Below, piece by piece: positions 1 to 12,009 of a stretch of 64,000 nt of DNA. Within the stretch, counting starts at the first letter, position 1. The number at the start of each line of letters is the position of its first letter. Both the position numbers and the translations under genes were made by a program. Below the pieces are notes generated by a model, which ran no database searches, had not been told where the DNA came from, and saw only the letters and a list, made by a program, of their open reading frames with translations. Source of the DNA: Owenia fusiformis (lineage: Eukaryota; Annelida; Polychaeta; Sabellida; Oweniidae); assembly GCA_903813345.2 (NCBI GenBank), contig CAIIXF020000007.1, positions 13,624,714-13,688,713 on the forward strand, in the 5' to 3' direction.

Positions 1-470
1 GCCTGGCTCACTGGCGGATCTGGGGGGGGGGGCCTTGGGTGGGCCCAGAAAAAAATTGGGCCCAAAAGATTTGGGCCAAAAAAGGCCTTAAGGCCCCAAA
101 AAGTGGGCATTTTGGTCATTACTTGGCCTTTCAAGGCCTTATTTTTTCATTTCAGGCAAAATTTTGAAGAAAATGGGCCACAAAATTTCTAAATGTGGGC
201 CCACTTTGGGGTTTTACGGGCCGAAAATCTTTTTACGCGCAAGCTCGGAGGTTCTTTTCTATAACCTAAAATTTGCCCCCCCCCCTATTGGTTCCAAGAT
301 GCGCCCCTGCGGCTATAGGGAAATAACAAGAATCAAACCCCCATATTGCCCCCTGGCATTCTTAGAGACTTGATCCAAATATTGATATGCAAGAAACAAA
401 CTGGAGACATAGAAGATATCGGGGACGGGGGGGGGGGGGGGGTGAGTACACGGGACAGATTGTTTCACAA
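1..470. repeat. GC-rich low-complexity repeat ends with poly-G/poly-C tracts
   Basis: This stretch contains a G run near 22-32, repeated GGCC/GGGCCC words, a C run near 274-284 and a 16-base G run at 427-442. The word TGGCGGATCTGGGGG at the left edge recurs at 29165 (TGGCGGATCCGGGGG), which marks it as an interspersed repeat end. The open frame at 164-373 has no recognisable domain and lies inside this repeat, so I do not call it a gene. Confidence 0.55.
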
Positions 471-1631
471 CACACTTCTTGGTTTAAAATGTACAATTAA
501 GGGGGTAATTCATTAAAACAAATAAACAATTATATTTTCAAAATTCTGTCAAGATATATAACTACATGTATGTATTTATAATGTAATTATAATGATGAAC
601 CTCTTTAAATGAGATGTATATTTTTTTATTCTCCCCTACCCCCAATTTTTCAATTTTACTATATTGATTTATATTCCGTTGCTAGGCAAAATCATAGACA
701 GAAATTATAGTTAAGTCAGCAATTATTTATTTTCTTACTAAATCACCAATTGTTATTGGTAGTACTTCTTGAAATATGAATGTTAAAGACAAAAACAACT
801 TGAAAATGTTGATTATTCAAATACACGTTCCATCGATTTCAGTTCTAGAAAACCTTATACCTAGGTTTTTATTTCATTTGTAAGATAATAGATTATTGTT
901 TTAGGAAATTTAACATTTTTGGCACCCCCTAAGTCACGTTGACCTCGATTTGACCTTTGTGGTGGAAAGTTTATTTGGTCTTGCGAATTAGTGTTATAAA
1001 AAAGGTTGCAGACATTAGGGTTAATTGCCTCATTGATCACGAATGCGTTTCTTTAAATCAATTGATCAAGCTAGATTCTTTAATCTGTACGTGTCGTATC
1101 GCACGGTACACGATGTAATCAGACAAAAATATATATCTCAATTTAATTAAAATGATTAAAAATCTCTCATTGTTATTTGGAAATTGATCGTCTATATCGT
1201 TCGAGACATAAGAAAAGTGAGAATGATTTGTGATTTTCCATGGTGATTTTAAATGATGAAAATCAACTTCATTATTTTTTAACTTTATTTATTTTTTATT
1301 ATTTTTGGGGGGAAATCAAGACTGGGGGTTCGTCCGAACCCATCAAACCCCCGGTCCCTACGGCTATGTACAGGATCACAGATATCTCTTTGTTTTCAAC
1401 ATTTTGATTGCGATTCTTCAATATATAGAAGTTACTTCTGAATAATCATTGATTTTTCTCGCATGACTGAAAAGGCCTTTGATCCAAGTTATGAAATATC
1501 CTCAATCAACTGATCCTTATTGTGCAATCAGGTAAATCATTATGTAACTGGGACTGGGGATTAAAAAATCTTGTCACATGACATAACATAAGTGTCTGAC
1601 TTAGTTTTACTGAGAAAAAATAGTTCACATT
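471..1631. other. No gene seen; AT-rich DNA with one repeat end
   Basis: AT-rich sequence with no convincing reading frame. At about 1300-1370 there is a G run followed by a short palindromic GGGTTCGTCCGAACCC block and a CCCCCGGTCCCTACGGC word, which looks like the end of another interspersed repeat. The palindrome is not part of a tRNA cloverleaf that I can build. Confidence 0.5.
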
Positions 1632-2731
1632 ATGTGTTTTATGTTCCATGGTGGTTCAGTTAACAACCAGAGAGTTTTTGTGGTGACTGAAAACACTCGC
1701 ACCCAGAGTTTAAGGGTTGTTCAGGAATCTTTCAGGGAAAGATATCCAGACCGCCCCCCCCCAGCTAGAAGCACAATTTTGCGAAATGTTAGGAAATACC
1801 AGGAGGCAGGGACAAGCCTCAACCTAAACAAAGGGAATTCTGGGAGACGACGAACGGGACGATTCGAGGAAAATGTCAAAAGAGTCCGTACTCGCCTTGT
1901 TGAGAATCCAAGAGACACCAGTGCCAGAAGGAATGGTATTGGACCACAAGCAACATTTAATCGAATCACAAGGCTTGACCTCAGATGGCATCCTTATCAG
2001 ATGAGAGTCAGACACAAGCTTCTACCAGGGGACATGCCCTGAAGACTGGCATTTTGCCAATGGTTAATTACTAGACAATGTCAGGCAGACAACAGATTCC
2101 TTACCTACTTTGTAATAGGAGATGAAGCTGATTTCTCCATGGATGGAAAGGTCGTGTCACACAATGTGAGAGAATATGCTCCAATAGGTCCCCAGATTTC
2201 AACTATGATGTCAATTTCAATCGTCAAAAGGTGAATTGCTGGATTGTATTATGTGGCAATAATTTGATTTTGGGCCCCTTCTTCTTGAAACATAACTTAA
2301 ATGGAATTGGTTACCTACAGATCTTGAATGAACATGTGATTCCTGAATTAATTGAGAACTTCCCGAGACAGCGGCGAGGCGTGTTTAGACGCCTATGGTT
2401 GGCACAGGATGGTGCTCCTGCCCATCGATTAATTGCAGTGAGAAACAGCCTGGATGAGGTTTTTGGACATTGAGTGGTTGCCCTTAATCATGATGTGGAA
2501 TGGCCACCACGATCTCCTGATTTGACTTGTTGTGACTTTTTCCTTTGGGGCTATCTCAAGAGTAGAGTATTCGCAACTCCTCCATCAGACATTGCAACAC
2601 TACGAGAAAGAATAACCAATGAAGTTGCTACTCTCCGACAAGACCCACATATGATTCAGAGAGCTGTGCTTGACATGGAGAGACGAGCCAATCAGATCTG
2701 TGTGGAGAGCAGATTTTGGCCAGTGGTGTAG
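1632..2731 (+). pseudogene. Broken Tc1/mariner-superfamily transposase (DD41D-type spacing)
   Basis: Three adjoining open segments (1632-2042, 2231-2473, 2474-2731) read as one transposase. The N-terminal part is a helix-turn-helix DNA-binding region with RPPPARSTILRNVRKYQEAG and SARRNGIG motifs. The catalytic core shows GDEADFSMDG (first Asp), AQDGAPAHR (second Asp) and WPPRSPDLTCCDFFLWGYLK (third Asp). There are 41 codons between the second and third Asp, so the spacing is DD41D, not the classical mariner DD34D. Three lesions inactivate it: an in-frame TGA at 2040-2042, a frameshift at a C run near 2190, and a TGA at 2471-2473. I could not find matching terminal inverted repeats with confidence. 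Assignment to the superfamily is secure; assignment to a named subfamily is inference. Confidence 0.9.
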
Positions 2732-3011
2732 AATGAATGATTATTCAGTGGTCCATGACCACATGTAGATAAATGACATATCGTTGGAAAGAGGAGACAT
2801 GTGGCTTTATGGTTAATTAAATGAAATTGATGTAGTGTTTTTTCCTGACAGGCATTAAAAGTTCATAGCATGCAAAGGGCAATATTTTGAGAAAATGTGA
2901 AATGGGACACTGCGCAATATACATCAAATAAATCTAGGATGTGCTCAAAGTAATTTAGTATCTTAAAATGCATTTTTGAGCATACTTTTTATAGCTACAC
3001 AAAATCACTGT

Positions 3012-3159
3012 GGATATAGTCCTGAGTAAGGACATTAGCGGTTACCGTTAGTGATTTGGTTTTCTGAATAAAAAGTCATTTTCTCCTTCCCTACCCCATT
3101 GGAGCGCCATCTAGCGTTTGGGAAGTGAATCGGGAATAAATATTTATAGGGTAGGTCCT
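3012..3159 (+). repeat. Duplicated unit A, copy 1 (148 bp)
   Basis: By eye this is identical to 3783-3930. It contains the palindromic word GCGGTTACCG and ends in GGGTAGGTCCT. Here it runs directly into unit B copy 1, sharing the last bases CCT. No protein-coding capacity is visible. Confidence 0.9.
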
Positions 3160-3692
3160 CTACTGTGATCTTCAACCTATTAGAAGGCGCTTTTTTGGGG
3201 CATTTTGAAGGTTTTATCCCTTTTTGAGGTTTTTTAGTTCATTGAGAAGCCTAATAGCGCATATCATATTAAAGGGCTGTATCTTAGCTGAACAATGCTA
3301 CCAAAATCGTGACATTTTGAAGCAATTTTGGTGTTTTGGGGGCGAGGCCACTGTGCCAAGTACCCCGAATTCCATTCTCCCGTGCCATTCAATTGTTTTC
3401 GGGGCAGTTTTGAATGAACCTTTGTTTCTTCCTACCAATATGACGTCATAAGATGCAATTGAACGCCTTGGCATGGATATCACTTGAAAGATAGTAGAAA
3501 TCGCTTTCCAATGATACCCCATACGGCCATGTTCACCTCAGTTGGGTGTACTCAATCTGTGATGCAATCTGTAAGGTGTACCCCTACCCCAAAGAAATTT
3601 CAAGAAATCTCAAAATCAAATTTCCTGAATTTTGCTAAAAGGACCTGTGTCTATAAGGATTGAATTTTCCTCCGTGCTTTTTCTCAAATATA
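3158..3692 (+). repeat. Duplicated unit B, copy 1 (535 bp)
   Basis: This unit runs from CTCTACTGTGATC to TTTCTCAAATATA and is repeated without visible change at 4220-4754. The conceptual translations of the overlapping frames are the same in both copies. Those frames (75 and 74 codons) overlap on opposite strands and match nothing I recognise, so I treat the unit as non-coding repeat. Confidence 0.9.
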
Positions 3693-3782
3693 GGATTGTT
3701 ATATACCATTGTGATCGGGATAATGCCTACAATGCTAATATAACCATGTTGGAAGAAAACAAACTAATTCAGTTTACTATTA

Positions 3783-3930
3783 GGATATAGTCCTGAGTAA
3801 GGACATTAGCGGTTACCGTTAGTGATTTGGTTTTCTGAATAAAAAGTCATTTTCTCCTTCCCTACCCCATTGGAGCGCCATCTAGCGTTTGGGAAGTGAA
3901 TCGGGAATAAATATTTATAGGGTAGGTCCT
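3783..3930 (+). repeat. Duplicated unit A, copy 2 (148 bp)
   Basis: Second copy of unit A. Unlike copy 1 it does not abut unit B. A 289-bp stretch (3931-4219) with no match elsewhere in the window separates it from B copy 2. Confidence 0.9.
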
Positions 3931-4219
3931 AATTTATCTGAAAACATGTCAGAGTTCAGTGGGAAATCTCATTTTAAGCTGGCGGCGGAGTGATTTTGAC
4001 CTTGGTGATTTTACCAGAATTCTCTGAGAAATCTGACGATAGAGGGGGTTAGTGTCTTCAAGTTTATTTATTTCAAAAATTCGGTGGACAACCCATGGTA
4101 AGATTGTTATAGCAGGCTAGGCGAGTCTCTCCCGAACACTGTGGTATGTTGCACTAGGCTTGGATACTAATCGTTAATAAGATACAGGGTAAAATGTTAT
4201 AATGGCCACCTATGGGAAA

Positions 4220-4754
4220 CTCTACTGTGATCTTCAACCTATTAGAAGGCGCTTTTTTGGGGCATTTTGAAGGTTTTATCCCTTTTTGAGGTTTTTTAGT
4301 TCATTGAGAAGCCTAATAGCGCATATCATATTAAAGGGCTGTATCTTAGCTGAACAATGCTACCAAAATCGTGACATTTTGAAGCAATTTTGGTGTTTTG
4401 GGGGCGAGGCCACTGTGCCAAGTACCCCGAATTCCATTCTCCCGTGCCATTCAATTGTTTTCGGGGCAGTTTTGAATGAACCTTTGTTTCTTCCTACCAA
4501 TATGACGTCATAAGATGCAATTGAACGCCTTGGCATGGATATCACTTGAAAGATAGTAGAAATCGCTTTCCAATGATACCCCATACGGCCATGTTCACCT
4601 CAGTTGGGTGTACTCAATCTGTGATGCAATCTGTAAGGTGTACCCCTACCCCAAAGAAATTTCAAGAAATCTCAAAATCAAATTTCCTGAATTTTGCTAA
4701 AAGGACCTGTGTCTATAAGGATTGAATTTTCCTCCGTGCTTTTTCTCAAATATA
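4220..4754 (+). repeat. Duplicated unit B, copy 2 (535 bp)
   Basis: Second copy of unit B. Its right border falls exactly where similarity to the interior of the ACGGTTACG-ended family begins (4755, matching 48439). The left third of that family member is therefore absent here, and B may sit at the break. Confidence 0.9.
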
Positions 4755-5657
4755 AGCCATAAAATGACAAATCCAGAATAGGAACGTGGTCATATTGTAA
4801 ATAATAAGGTATCAAACGCAATGTCGTTAGACCACTACGTATGAATTCTATGGACGGTAACGTATTGTATTAGATGTGCATTAGATATTTAGCGGACGGT
4901 CACGTGCATGTTCATCTTTCAAGTTAAGGTTGCTAGTTCTGATAGCCTCTTTCCATGTAATTGTTATAATGGGTAAGAAATGGAATATTGAATTGCTTAT
5001 ATTTGTTTTCAGGACTCGCAAGAGACGCTCTTGTTTGAGCCTCTATAGGGCAAGGAAAAAATTGTGTCTTGCTTTATTTGTGAAACCAATTTAAGTCAAA
5101 AAGATAGCAATGGAGAGGCAAAAGAAGAATTAGCATCAAGTACTGATTGATATGACAAAATTAATAACAATGAATCTGGGATACATATTTGAACGAGGTT
5201 CGCGTAACCGTCAATCAATTTTTGGCGTAGCCGCAAATTAAAAATACAATATTATGGCTTAAGTAGAACATATTAGGTGGTTTCCAATGCTCAATTGGCT
5301 TTTTATGATAGTATGTAGGTTACATCTATATACCCCGAGGTCGTTAAGCAATGTAGACCACGCCCTAACGACAAAATAAACAAATTACTAAATTTTGTGT
5401 ATTTTTGAATTTCAGACTCAACAGTTTTTCGCTTATTTCATGTTATCCCCGGGGATCAATTTGCAAAGAAAACGTTCAAAATATACATTAATAAATGCAT
5501 CACCGAATGCGATGCCTACAAAATCGTTCATTCTTTCATTGATACACAGTAAGAAAATAATGCACAAACCTTAGTTTTCTGTTCCACCGCGGCCATTTTA
5601 TTGGATAAATCAGTGATCGTAGTCGTCTAATCTCGTTTTCAGAGGTGTCGTAACCGT
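4755..5657 (+). mobile_element. Member 1 of a family ending in ACGGTTACG/CGTAACCGT (left end missing)
   Basis: This segment is similar to 48439-49115 in the same orientation and to part of 25363-26125 in reverse. Shared words include ATAAAATGACAAATCCAGAA near the left side, GCAAGAGACGCTCTTGTTTG and CTCAATTGGCTTT. The right terminus at 5649-5657 is CGTAACCGT. About 210 bp (near 5051-5261) is extra relative to the 48-kb copy and itself contains a CGCGTAACCGTC word near 5200, which suggests a nested or rearranged copy. No transposase is encoded, so it is probably a non-autonomous DNA transposon. Confidence 0.7.
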
Positions 5658-6055
5658 CACCGTGAAAATGGTATTTGTTGATTAATTATTTCATATTTTC
5701 AATTTTTATTCATTTTTGACGTGACTGTATAACCTGCACCATCCTACCCAAACTCACCAACTTGATTTTATTATTACATCAATATATTTTTATCAGTCAA
5801 CATGAAAATTTGTAGAATAATCAAAATGTCTCTAAGGAACATTTACTGAAAATTCCATGGAATAATGTCAATTATTGATAAAGTTAGAGCATATAGTGCA
5901 TTACTTCTGGGGAAACCCCTCGTACATGTAATGACTTTTCATGTGAACGTGTCTCTTTAGCCTTTTAGTTTAGATAATGCCCCGTGTCCTATACTTTCGG
6001 CGGGTTGGAACATGCGATGCTTTTGTTATAGGCGATACCTAGTATAGACGATTAC
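5658..6055. other. No gene seen
   Basis: AT-rich sequence between two transposon-like elements. No reading frame, RNA gene or repeat could be supported. Confidence 0.5.
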
Positions 6056-6060
6056 TCTTT

Positions 6061-6732
6061 CACAGGCTGGTATCGAAAGATTTGTCCGCTATGACGGAGC
6101 ATGCTATTTTTCATAAAAACACTAAGAATGCTTCACGATTTATTTGTTAACTCATATGTTTCGTTATATCAAAGATAATTACTTACTCCATGCAATGGAT
6201 ATATCATTTGCGTGTAACCTTCACTTCTGTTTGAAGTCCAATAACGCTAGGAGTAAAATCTATTGAAAACGGCGCCAGAGTATCAAACTCAAAAATTTCT
6301 TTTTTAACTTTTTAATGGCATGATATAGTGACACGATAATATTAACATATGTTTTCAGCATAATTCTGAATGTATTAATGAGATATTAATGCATTGGGTC
6401 TTTTTAATTTTTTTATAAAAAATAATATTAATATTTTTTGTCCGCTGTGACTGAGCTATATCGTGCCATTAGAAAGTTAAACAAGAAATGGTACATTTTG
6501 AAGTATGATACTCCGGCGCCATTTTCAATACCTTTTCTTCCCAGCGTAATTGGACTTCAAACAGAAGTGAAAGTTACCCGCAAATGATATATCCATTGCA
6601 TGGAGTAAGTAAATTTGTATGGTATATAACGAAACATATGAGTTAAAAAATAAATCGTGAAGTATTCTTAGTGTTTTTATGAAAAATAGCATGCTCCGTC
6701 ACAGCGGACAAATATTTCGATACCAGCCTGTG
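6061..6732. mobile_element. Intact 672-bp foldback element with 5-bp target duplication
   Basis: The two halves are inverted copies of each other. The ends are CACAGGCTGG and CCAGCCTGTG. Inside, the left arm (about 6061-6300) and right arm (about 6490-6732) pair over words such as CATGCAATGGATATATCATT on the left and its complement on the right, with a short AT-rich centre. The five bases TCTTT flank both ends directly (6056-6060 and 6733-6737), as expected for a target-site duplication. There is no coding capacity. This is a non-autonomous foldback or MITE-like element; the superfamily cannot be named from a 5-bp duplication alone. Confidence 0.88.
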
Positions 6733-6737
6733 TCTTT

Positions 6738-7505
6738 GCAGATTTTTAGATTAAAATGTTTTTCCCACTAATGACTCCACCCTTCTTTGCGACAGACACA
6801 TACTAATCGACTGTAATGAGTACAGTCACGTGAGGAATAAACTCATTAATGACATTGCGTTACCCAACAACCATCCAGCGTTCGATCCAAGAGAAATTTG
6901 TGCTTCTGTGTGCGGCCCTGCCTCTGAGTCATTTGAGATACATAACTTAGAGCACATCCTGAGATACATTTATATAGTGATATCAGACTCAGGGATTATT
7001 AGTCTTGTACCTTTATTTGCATAAACTTGCAGAAGATCTTGTAATCTGAATTTTTTTATATTAGTTTTAAAGATTGTAAATATGTTGTGACCTTGTTTAT
7101 GTTTATATTTTTATGTTTATTGTATTAATCTAACAATGTAATTAGTTTATATGAAATCCGATTTGAAATCGGGAATAAAAGATACATACTGTACATACAT
7201 ACATTGATGAAGGTTATTTATTGTAGAAGAGACACATTTGTGAAACAACAAGGTCCATAACCATCTTTTGTCACAACCTTCAGAGGGATAACATTGGAAA
7301 ACTTCAGGCCAAAAAGTGCTCAGAATGGAGAACATGGCATAAACATGCAAAATTTCACTACTAGCCATTTGTTACAGATGCTGAATATTGAACTCCGAAC
7401 ACCAACAGCCGAACACCAACTGCTTCCGGAAAGAATTATACTATACTATAACAATATATCACCATTTGTGATAGTGACATATAAACTGCATGAGTGAAAT
7501 ATTTT
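6738..7505. other. No gene supported
   Basis: Several short frames occur here on both strands, but none shows a domain, compositional signal or matching splice sites. A run of short direct AT-rich words surrounds 7050-7200. Confidence 0.45.
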
Positions 7506-7507
7506 TA

Positions 7508-7620
7508 AATCATGCAGTTTCTCACCATTCGGAGCACTTTTCAAGTAATCTTAGGCCGAAGAAGTCAAACGTGAACCCCTGAACCCTCCCCTTGGTTTTA
7601 TAAGGTGAGACAATGTTAAA
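7508..7620 (+). repeat. Fragment of a poly-G/C-associated interspersed repeat
   Basis: The phrase ATGCAGTTTCTCACCATTC followed by GAGCACTTTT recurs with small changes near 18735, 25085 and 57700. It marks one dispersed family whose other copies carry long G or C tracts. Only a fragment is present here. Confidence 0.55.
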
Positions 7621-7779
7621 TTCGCAAATGAATTGGAAAAATAATACAAATACGAGAGAATCAAAATATTTGAAATATGAACATTAAAACAAGTCAAATA
7701 GCAACAGACAAGACCAATATAAAATTTACCCTTACACCTATAAGACAATTGATACCAAAACAACCAATTATTACAGTTT

Positions 7780-8250
7780 GATTGTGTTTTATTGCTTGTG
7801 CCTGATTGCATGGGTGTTGATTGTTTGGTTTTGGATTAAGGAAAATTGTGTTGTGTAACTTGAACAATGGGTTGTGTTTGCTTTTGTTAATTTATCATTT
7901 GGTTGTGCCAAATTGCGTGGTGTTAATTTCACAGTCCGTTGTATTTTTGGCGGTTACTAGTTTAATTGTGTTTTATTGGTTGTGTCTGATTGTGTTTCAA
8001 GTGTTTGGTTGTGCACAATTGTGTTAGTTCAACCATTGGTTGAGTCTGCCTTTGTTAGTTTATTATTTGGTTGTGACATATTGTGTTAATTTGATAGTTG
8101 GTTGTGTTTTGGTGGTTGTAAGTCAGGTTGCCTTGTGCAGGCTTTGGTGTTGGGTTATGCTCTATTGCGTTGTGTGTATTTTGACACTGGATTATGTTCT
8201 ATTGTGTTGTATGATTGGTGATCTGGGTTGTTTTTGGTTGTAATAGTATA
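7780..8250 (+). repeat. Degenerate TTGTG-rich simple repeat
   Basis: About 470 bp are built from loosely repeated GTTGTGTT / TGGTTGTG words on the plus strand. The open frames here (7821-8027, 8040-8243) translate into Val/Leu/Cys-rich strings that simply reflect this bias, so no gene is called. Confidence 0.7.
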
Positions 8251-9735
8251 GGTTATACAGGGTATATAGGGTTGGCCATAAAACTCCATTTTTCAAAATG
8301 CTATTACGCAATAATCATAATTTGCATACCAAATGACACTTGAAGATGCAATCTAGTCATGGATTATGAATTGTACACTTTTACTTGAATAAAACAAAAA
8401 TGCGACTCACTTAAACATGTGGTGTGCCTTGAGAAATTAACAGAATTTGCATAATGTACCTGAACTGATACGAGATCTGAGATGTAGTCCTGTTGTAGAC
8501 CCCAGTGAGTATAGGGTACGGGAAGGTCTCCAGGAGATAGTATAAAGGCACCCAATCTGAAAACATTCCTCAACTAAGACAGGTTTAAAGAAAGACAGGT
8601 TTAAAGAAATGTTAGTCAACATTTCATTGATACTGCTATATCAGCATGGCTTGAAGATTGTGTAAAGAGTGAAGAGACGTATCCAACGATCATGGACCTG
8701 GCGTCAAAATATATTGAAGTTTGGATATTTCATCAAATATTAAGGCTAACATCTCTTTTCATTAGCTACAAAGAAAACCCCCGAACGTACCTAATTTCTG
8801 CCGATATTCACAATCACTAATCATCCTAAATCCCCGGGAATCTTCCTCCGAAACCATTAAACATCGACAGAAAAAATGCGCGCGTACATTTCCCGGTGAT
8901 ATTGTCATTGGATTCCAGCCCCGTTTTCACCTAACGTTCTATCCATCATTCTGTTTGCTATATACCATGCGCGTGTCAAGATGAACTTGAATATTGGTAG
9001 ATTTGAGGTGTTTTAGTCTTCGATTTTTTATTTTTCTTCGAGTGAACTATCCTTACTCGTTTGTTTATTTCGTGGTATGACGAAAGTAGTTCTATTAAGA
9101 ACCTGTGTTAAAGTCCTGGGACTTCAGTGGTATACTACAGCACCATCTTTGGATAGAATACTCTTAATTCGCAGGCATATATAATGCTCAGAATAACTGG
9201 GAAACATGTAGTCATATACGGTACATCCGACCATCGAATGCTTCATTTGTCGTTATTTTTTTTGATAATTTGGATATTTTTTGTTTGTTATTTTCTTGCA
9301 TACTAGGGTCGTACACACTTGCCGATTCTAAATTGAGGGAAATGCTTTCTTGGCCTGTTTAGGAAACAAAAATCACACAAATTATGTATTAGAATATGCT
9401 CTTCATCGATAATGTATTTAATCCTACCTTACACACGTCAAACGCTTGATAATTGAAGAAGTATAAGAATTTTTCTGGAAACTTTTTCCCCATGTGTAGA
9501 GGCATTCTGGGTTATGATTGTGTAAAAGTAAAAGTCTAGGTGAAACGAAAAACGAAATTACAATAAATAACGGCAGCCATATTGAGATCAAGATTTCAAC
9601 TCGAAAAAGTTTATCATCGTTTCAAATATGAGAAAAGTGAGTTGTACAGGGGGAGGCGTCTTATGGCGATTGAATCGCCTTCTCAGACACAAAGGAGGGT
9701 GAAGAAACCGAAAACAGATATGTTGGAAAAATATT
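8251..9735. other. No gene seen; possible transposon end
   Basis: Mostly unique AT-rich sequence. TACAGGGTATATAGGGTTGG at about 8257-8276 resembles the TACAGGGTGGGCC terminus of the mariner-like element at 12010 and may be the end of a relative. I found no matching opposite end. Confidence 0.4.
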
Positions 9736-9990
9736 CAGACCTACACAGATGTTCACAAATGTTCACTAGTATTGTTCACAAATGTTCACTGATGTTCACA
9801 AATGTTCACTGGTATTGTTCACAAATGGGATGGGGCTTTCATCTTAGTGTAAAAAATGTTAGATACGATGCGCATGACATCATCATTTGAGACGTGGGGC
9901 TTTCATGTTAGATGTGTAAAAAATTATTAAATATGATGCGCATGACATCATAATTTGAGACGTGGGGCTTTCATCATAGATGGGTAAAAA
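9736..9990 (+). repeat. Two adjoining minisatellites
   Basis: Near 9750-9828 the word GTTCACAAATGTTCACT is repeated several times with ATTGTT or GAT spacers. It is followed to about 9990 by a longer unit of roughly 68 bp, present about 2.5 times, marked by TGGGGCTTTCAT and GATGCGCATGACATCAT. The frame at 9582-9890 runs into these repeats and shows no domain. Confidence 0.8.
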
Positions 9991-10475
9991 TGTTGATTTA
10001 TAACATCAAACATCAATTATCCATCAAATAACTGAGTAAATCATAATACACAAAACATAATTATTAGATGTAGAATATTGTTTACTTTATTAACAAAATA
10101 TATTGTCACTTTCTTCGTGGTATACCTTTGGTCAAATCATTTTTTCATGTATGACTATGCATAATACTTGAGTAATATGGTACATACAAATCTGTACATT
10201 CCTTTAGGGGTATATTTTAGTCTGACGTATCAATAAATAGTCACATTAACCACCGACTGTATGTTACAACGACTGTTTGTGTTTCTGGATTGATATATGA
10301 CTTAAAATTTGTCTCTAGCTGACAAAAAGAGTCCAAGAACTAAAGTACTTCACTTAGCTAGGCTTGCCAACTTGAATGCCTTGTTTTCTACTTGCAGTTT
10401 CAAACTCGTTGAGTCATGACATACTCGATTGGGGTCCACACAAGATAATACATCATTTCATCAATTTAAAAGAGC
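9991..10475. other. No gene seen
   Basis: AT-rich sequence up to the left end of the large inverted repeat. Nothing further can be supported. Confidence 0.45.
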
Positions 10476-11790
10476 GAGTCACACGCCTAACCATCGCGTA
10501 AGCAGGCGTCAACGTACAGCGTCAAAAAAATACAGTAGTACAGGTTTCTGTACGGTGACGAAAATTAACTGAGTTGAAGCAAAAACTATAATGAGGGTTT
10601 TAAAAAATTAATTAGATGAAAATAAATAGGATTTCTGGAGTAATAAAAACAGCATTCTCTTAGAAATGGTTTTAACTTTCTAATTATGATAAAAAAATTT
10701 CGAGCACTGCTCGGATTTTTTCTGACTGGATCGGCCCACATAATCGACTCAAAGAAAAATGTTTTTTTTCACTTTTCGTTTGGTTATTATTTTCCCTGCC
10801 GTCTCAGAGTATGGATCATTTTTATGAGAATACGTATTTGTTATCTACACATTTTAGAACAGATGAAGATTTGGCAAATACTCATTCGCTGTATATATTT
10901 AAAAAAGTTCAAATCTGTATGGTGACGCATCTGCTGTACGGTGACGATTCCTTAGAATTCATGAAGTGTAATATATGAGCTTTACTCGAGTCTCTAGCTT
11001 ACAGCTAGATGTAACTTCATTGATTTCGTATGTACTCGTATTTCGTAAGTAAAAATTGCTACACGCACATAAAAATCATTCTTAATAAATTTTATAAATA
11101 TTTTTAAGAATATTAATTATATTTAGATATTTCAAAATTTCTTTTCGGAGTTTGACACATGGTGAAATTTTCTCGCTGTAGCTAAAAAATTGCTTCCGGT
11201 TCCAGACGTGAATAAATGGAGGAAACTTTGAAATTATTCTCGGTAAGGAAATCAAATATAGCAATAGATTCAGACGGAGATGTGTGCTGATGTTTCTCAA
11301 ATCTATACATAGAGGTATATTTCATATTATTATGCCGTATTTACTGTGCGGTTGACACGATGATTTACAATATTTACAATACCAAGGGAGCTCAATCTTT
11401 CTACTCAAAGCTGGAATATAGAGAAGGCTTTGGGCCGAAGTAATATGAGCTAAGTATTAGCTTAAGATTCCATAAGTTTTTGTGTGGAATTCAAATGTTG
11501 TATCTCATTCAACATTGAAAAAGATCAATTCTTATGTTTCCATTCATTTCTGATAACAAGCATTAAATACCGAAACACATTCAACTCTAAGCTTACTGTT
11601 TGAACAAAGAGGTAAAGACGTGTCAGATCTACATGTACATTATAACTGGTAAGTATCAAGCGAAGGTTACGGCCACCTTCGCATTTAAGACGGCGGGCAG
11701 GAAGTATTAATTTCAATATTTTTAGTCTTCATGGAATAAACTATTTGAGAGTGGACGATATGCTTTGATACCATTTGAACTAAACCAGGC
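10476..11790 (+). mobile_element. Left arm of a large foldback element
   Basis: This arm is an imperfect inverted copy of 13141-13863. Paired landmarks are the outer ends (CACGCCTAACCATCGCG against CGATGGTTAGGCGTG), the repeated CGTCACCGTAC words, the GAGCACTGCTCGGATTTTTTC block against GAAAAAATCCGAACAGTGCTC, and GTATCAAGCGAAGGTTAC against GTAACTTTCGCTTGATAC. The left arm is longer because of extra sequence within about 10990-11600. No coding capacity is evident. A related end, ATCACGCCTAACCCTCGC, is at about 28710. Confidence 0.8.
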
Positions 11791-12009
11791 TTTTCTCATA
11801 TGACTAACAAAGACAGCCTACAGCCATATTTACCTCATGCAATATATTGTATCTTTCATCCTAAAAAGTCACACGTGCAGGGTGAGATTTACTTGTGACA
11901 TCACTTATTTAAAAACATCAATAACATAGCAACAAATATACTGAGTTTTTGGTTTCATGATTCTTACCGTATCATACATTTCCAGTAACCTTCCATTAAG
12001 CGCTATATA

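Noticed and set aside
164-373. 69-codon open frame near the left edge
   Set aside because: It lies in GC-rich low-complexity repeat sequence and shows no domain or splice context.
1324-1342. GGTTCGTCCGAACC resembling a tRNA B box
   Set aside because: It is a simple palindrome; no A box, acceptor stem or anticodon arm can be built around it.
7821-8243. Two hydrophobic Val/Leu/Cys-rich frames resembling membrane proteins
   Set aside because: They translate a degenerate TTGTG simple repeat; the composition explains the hydrophobicity.
9582-9890. 102-codon frame with a basic N-terminal half
   Set aside because: It runs into minisatellite repeats, with no recognisable domain and no convincing splice signals.
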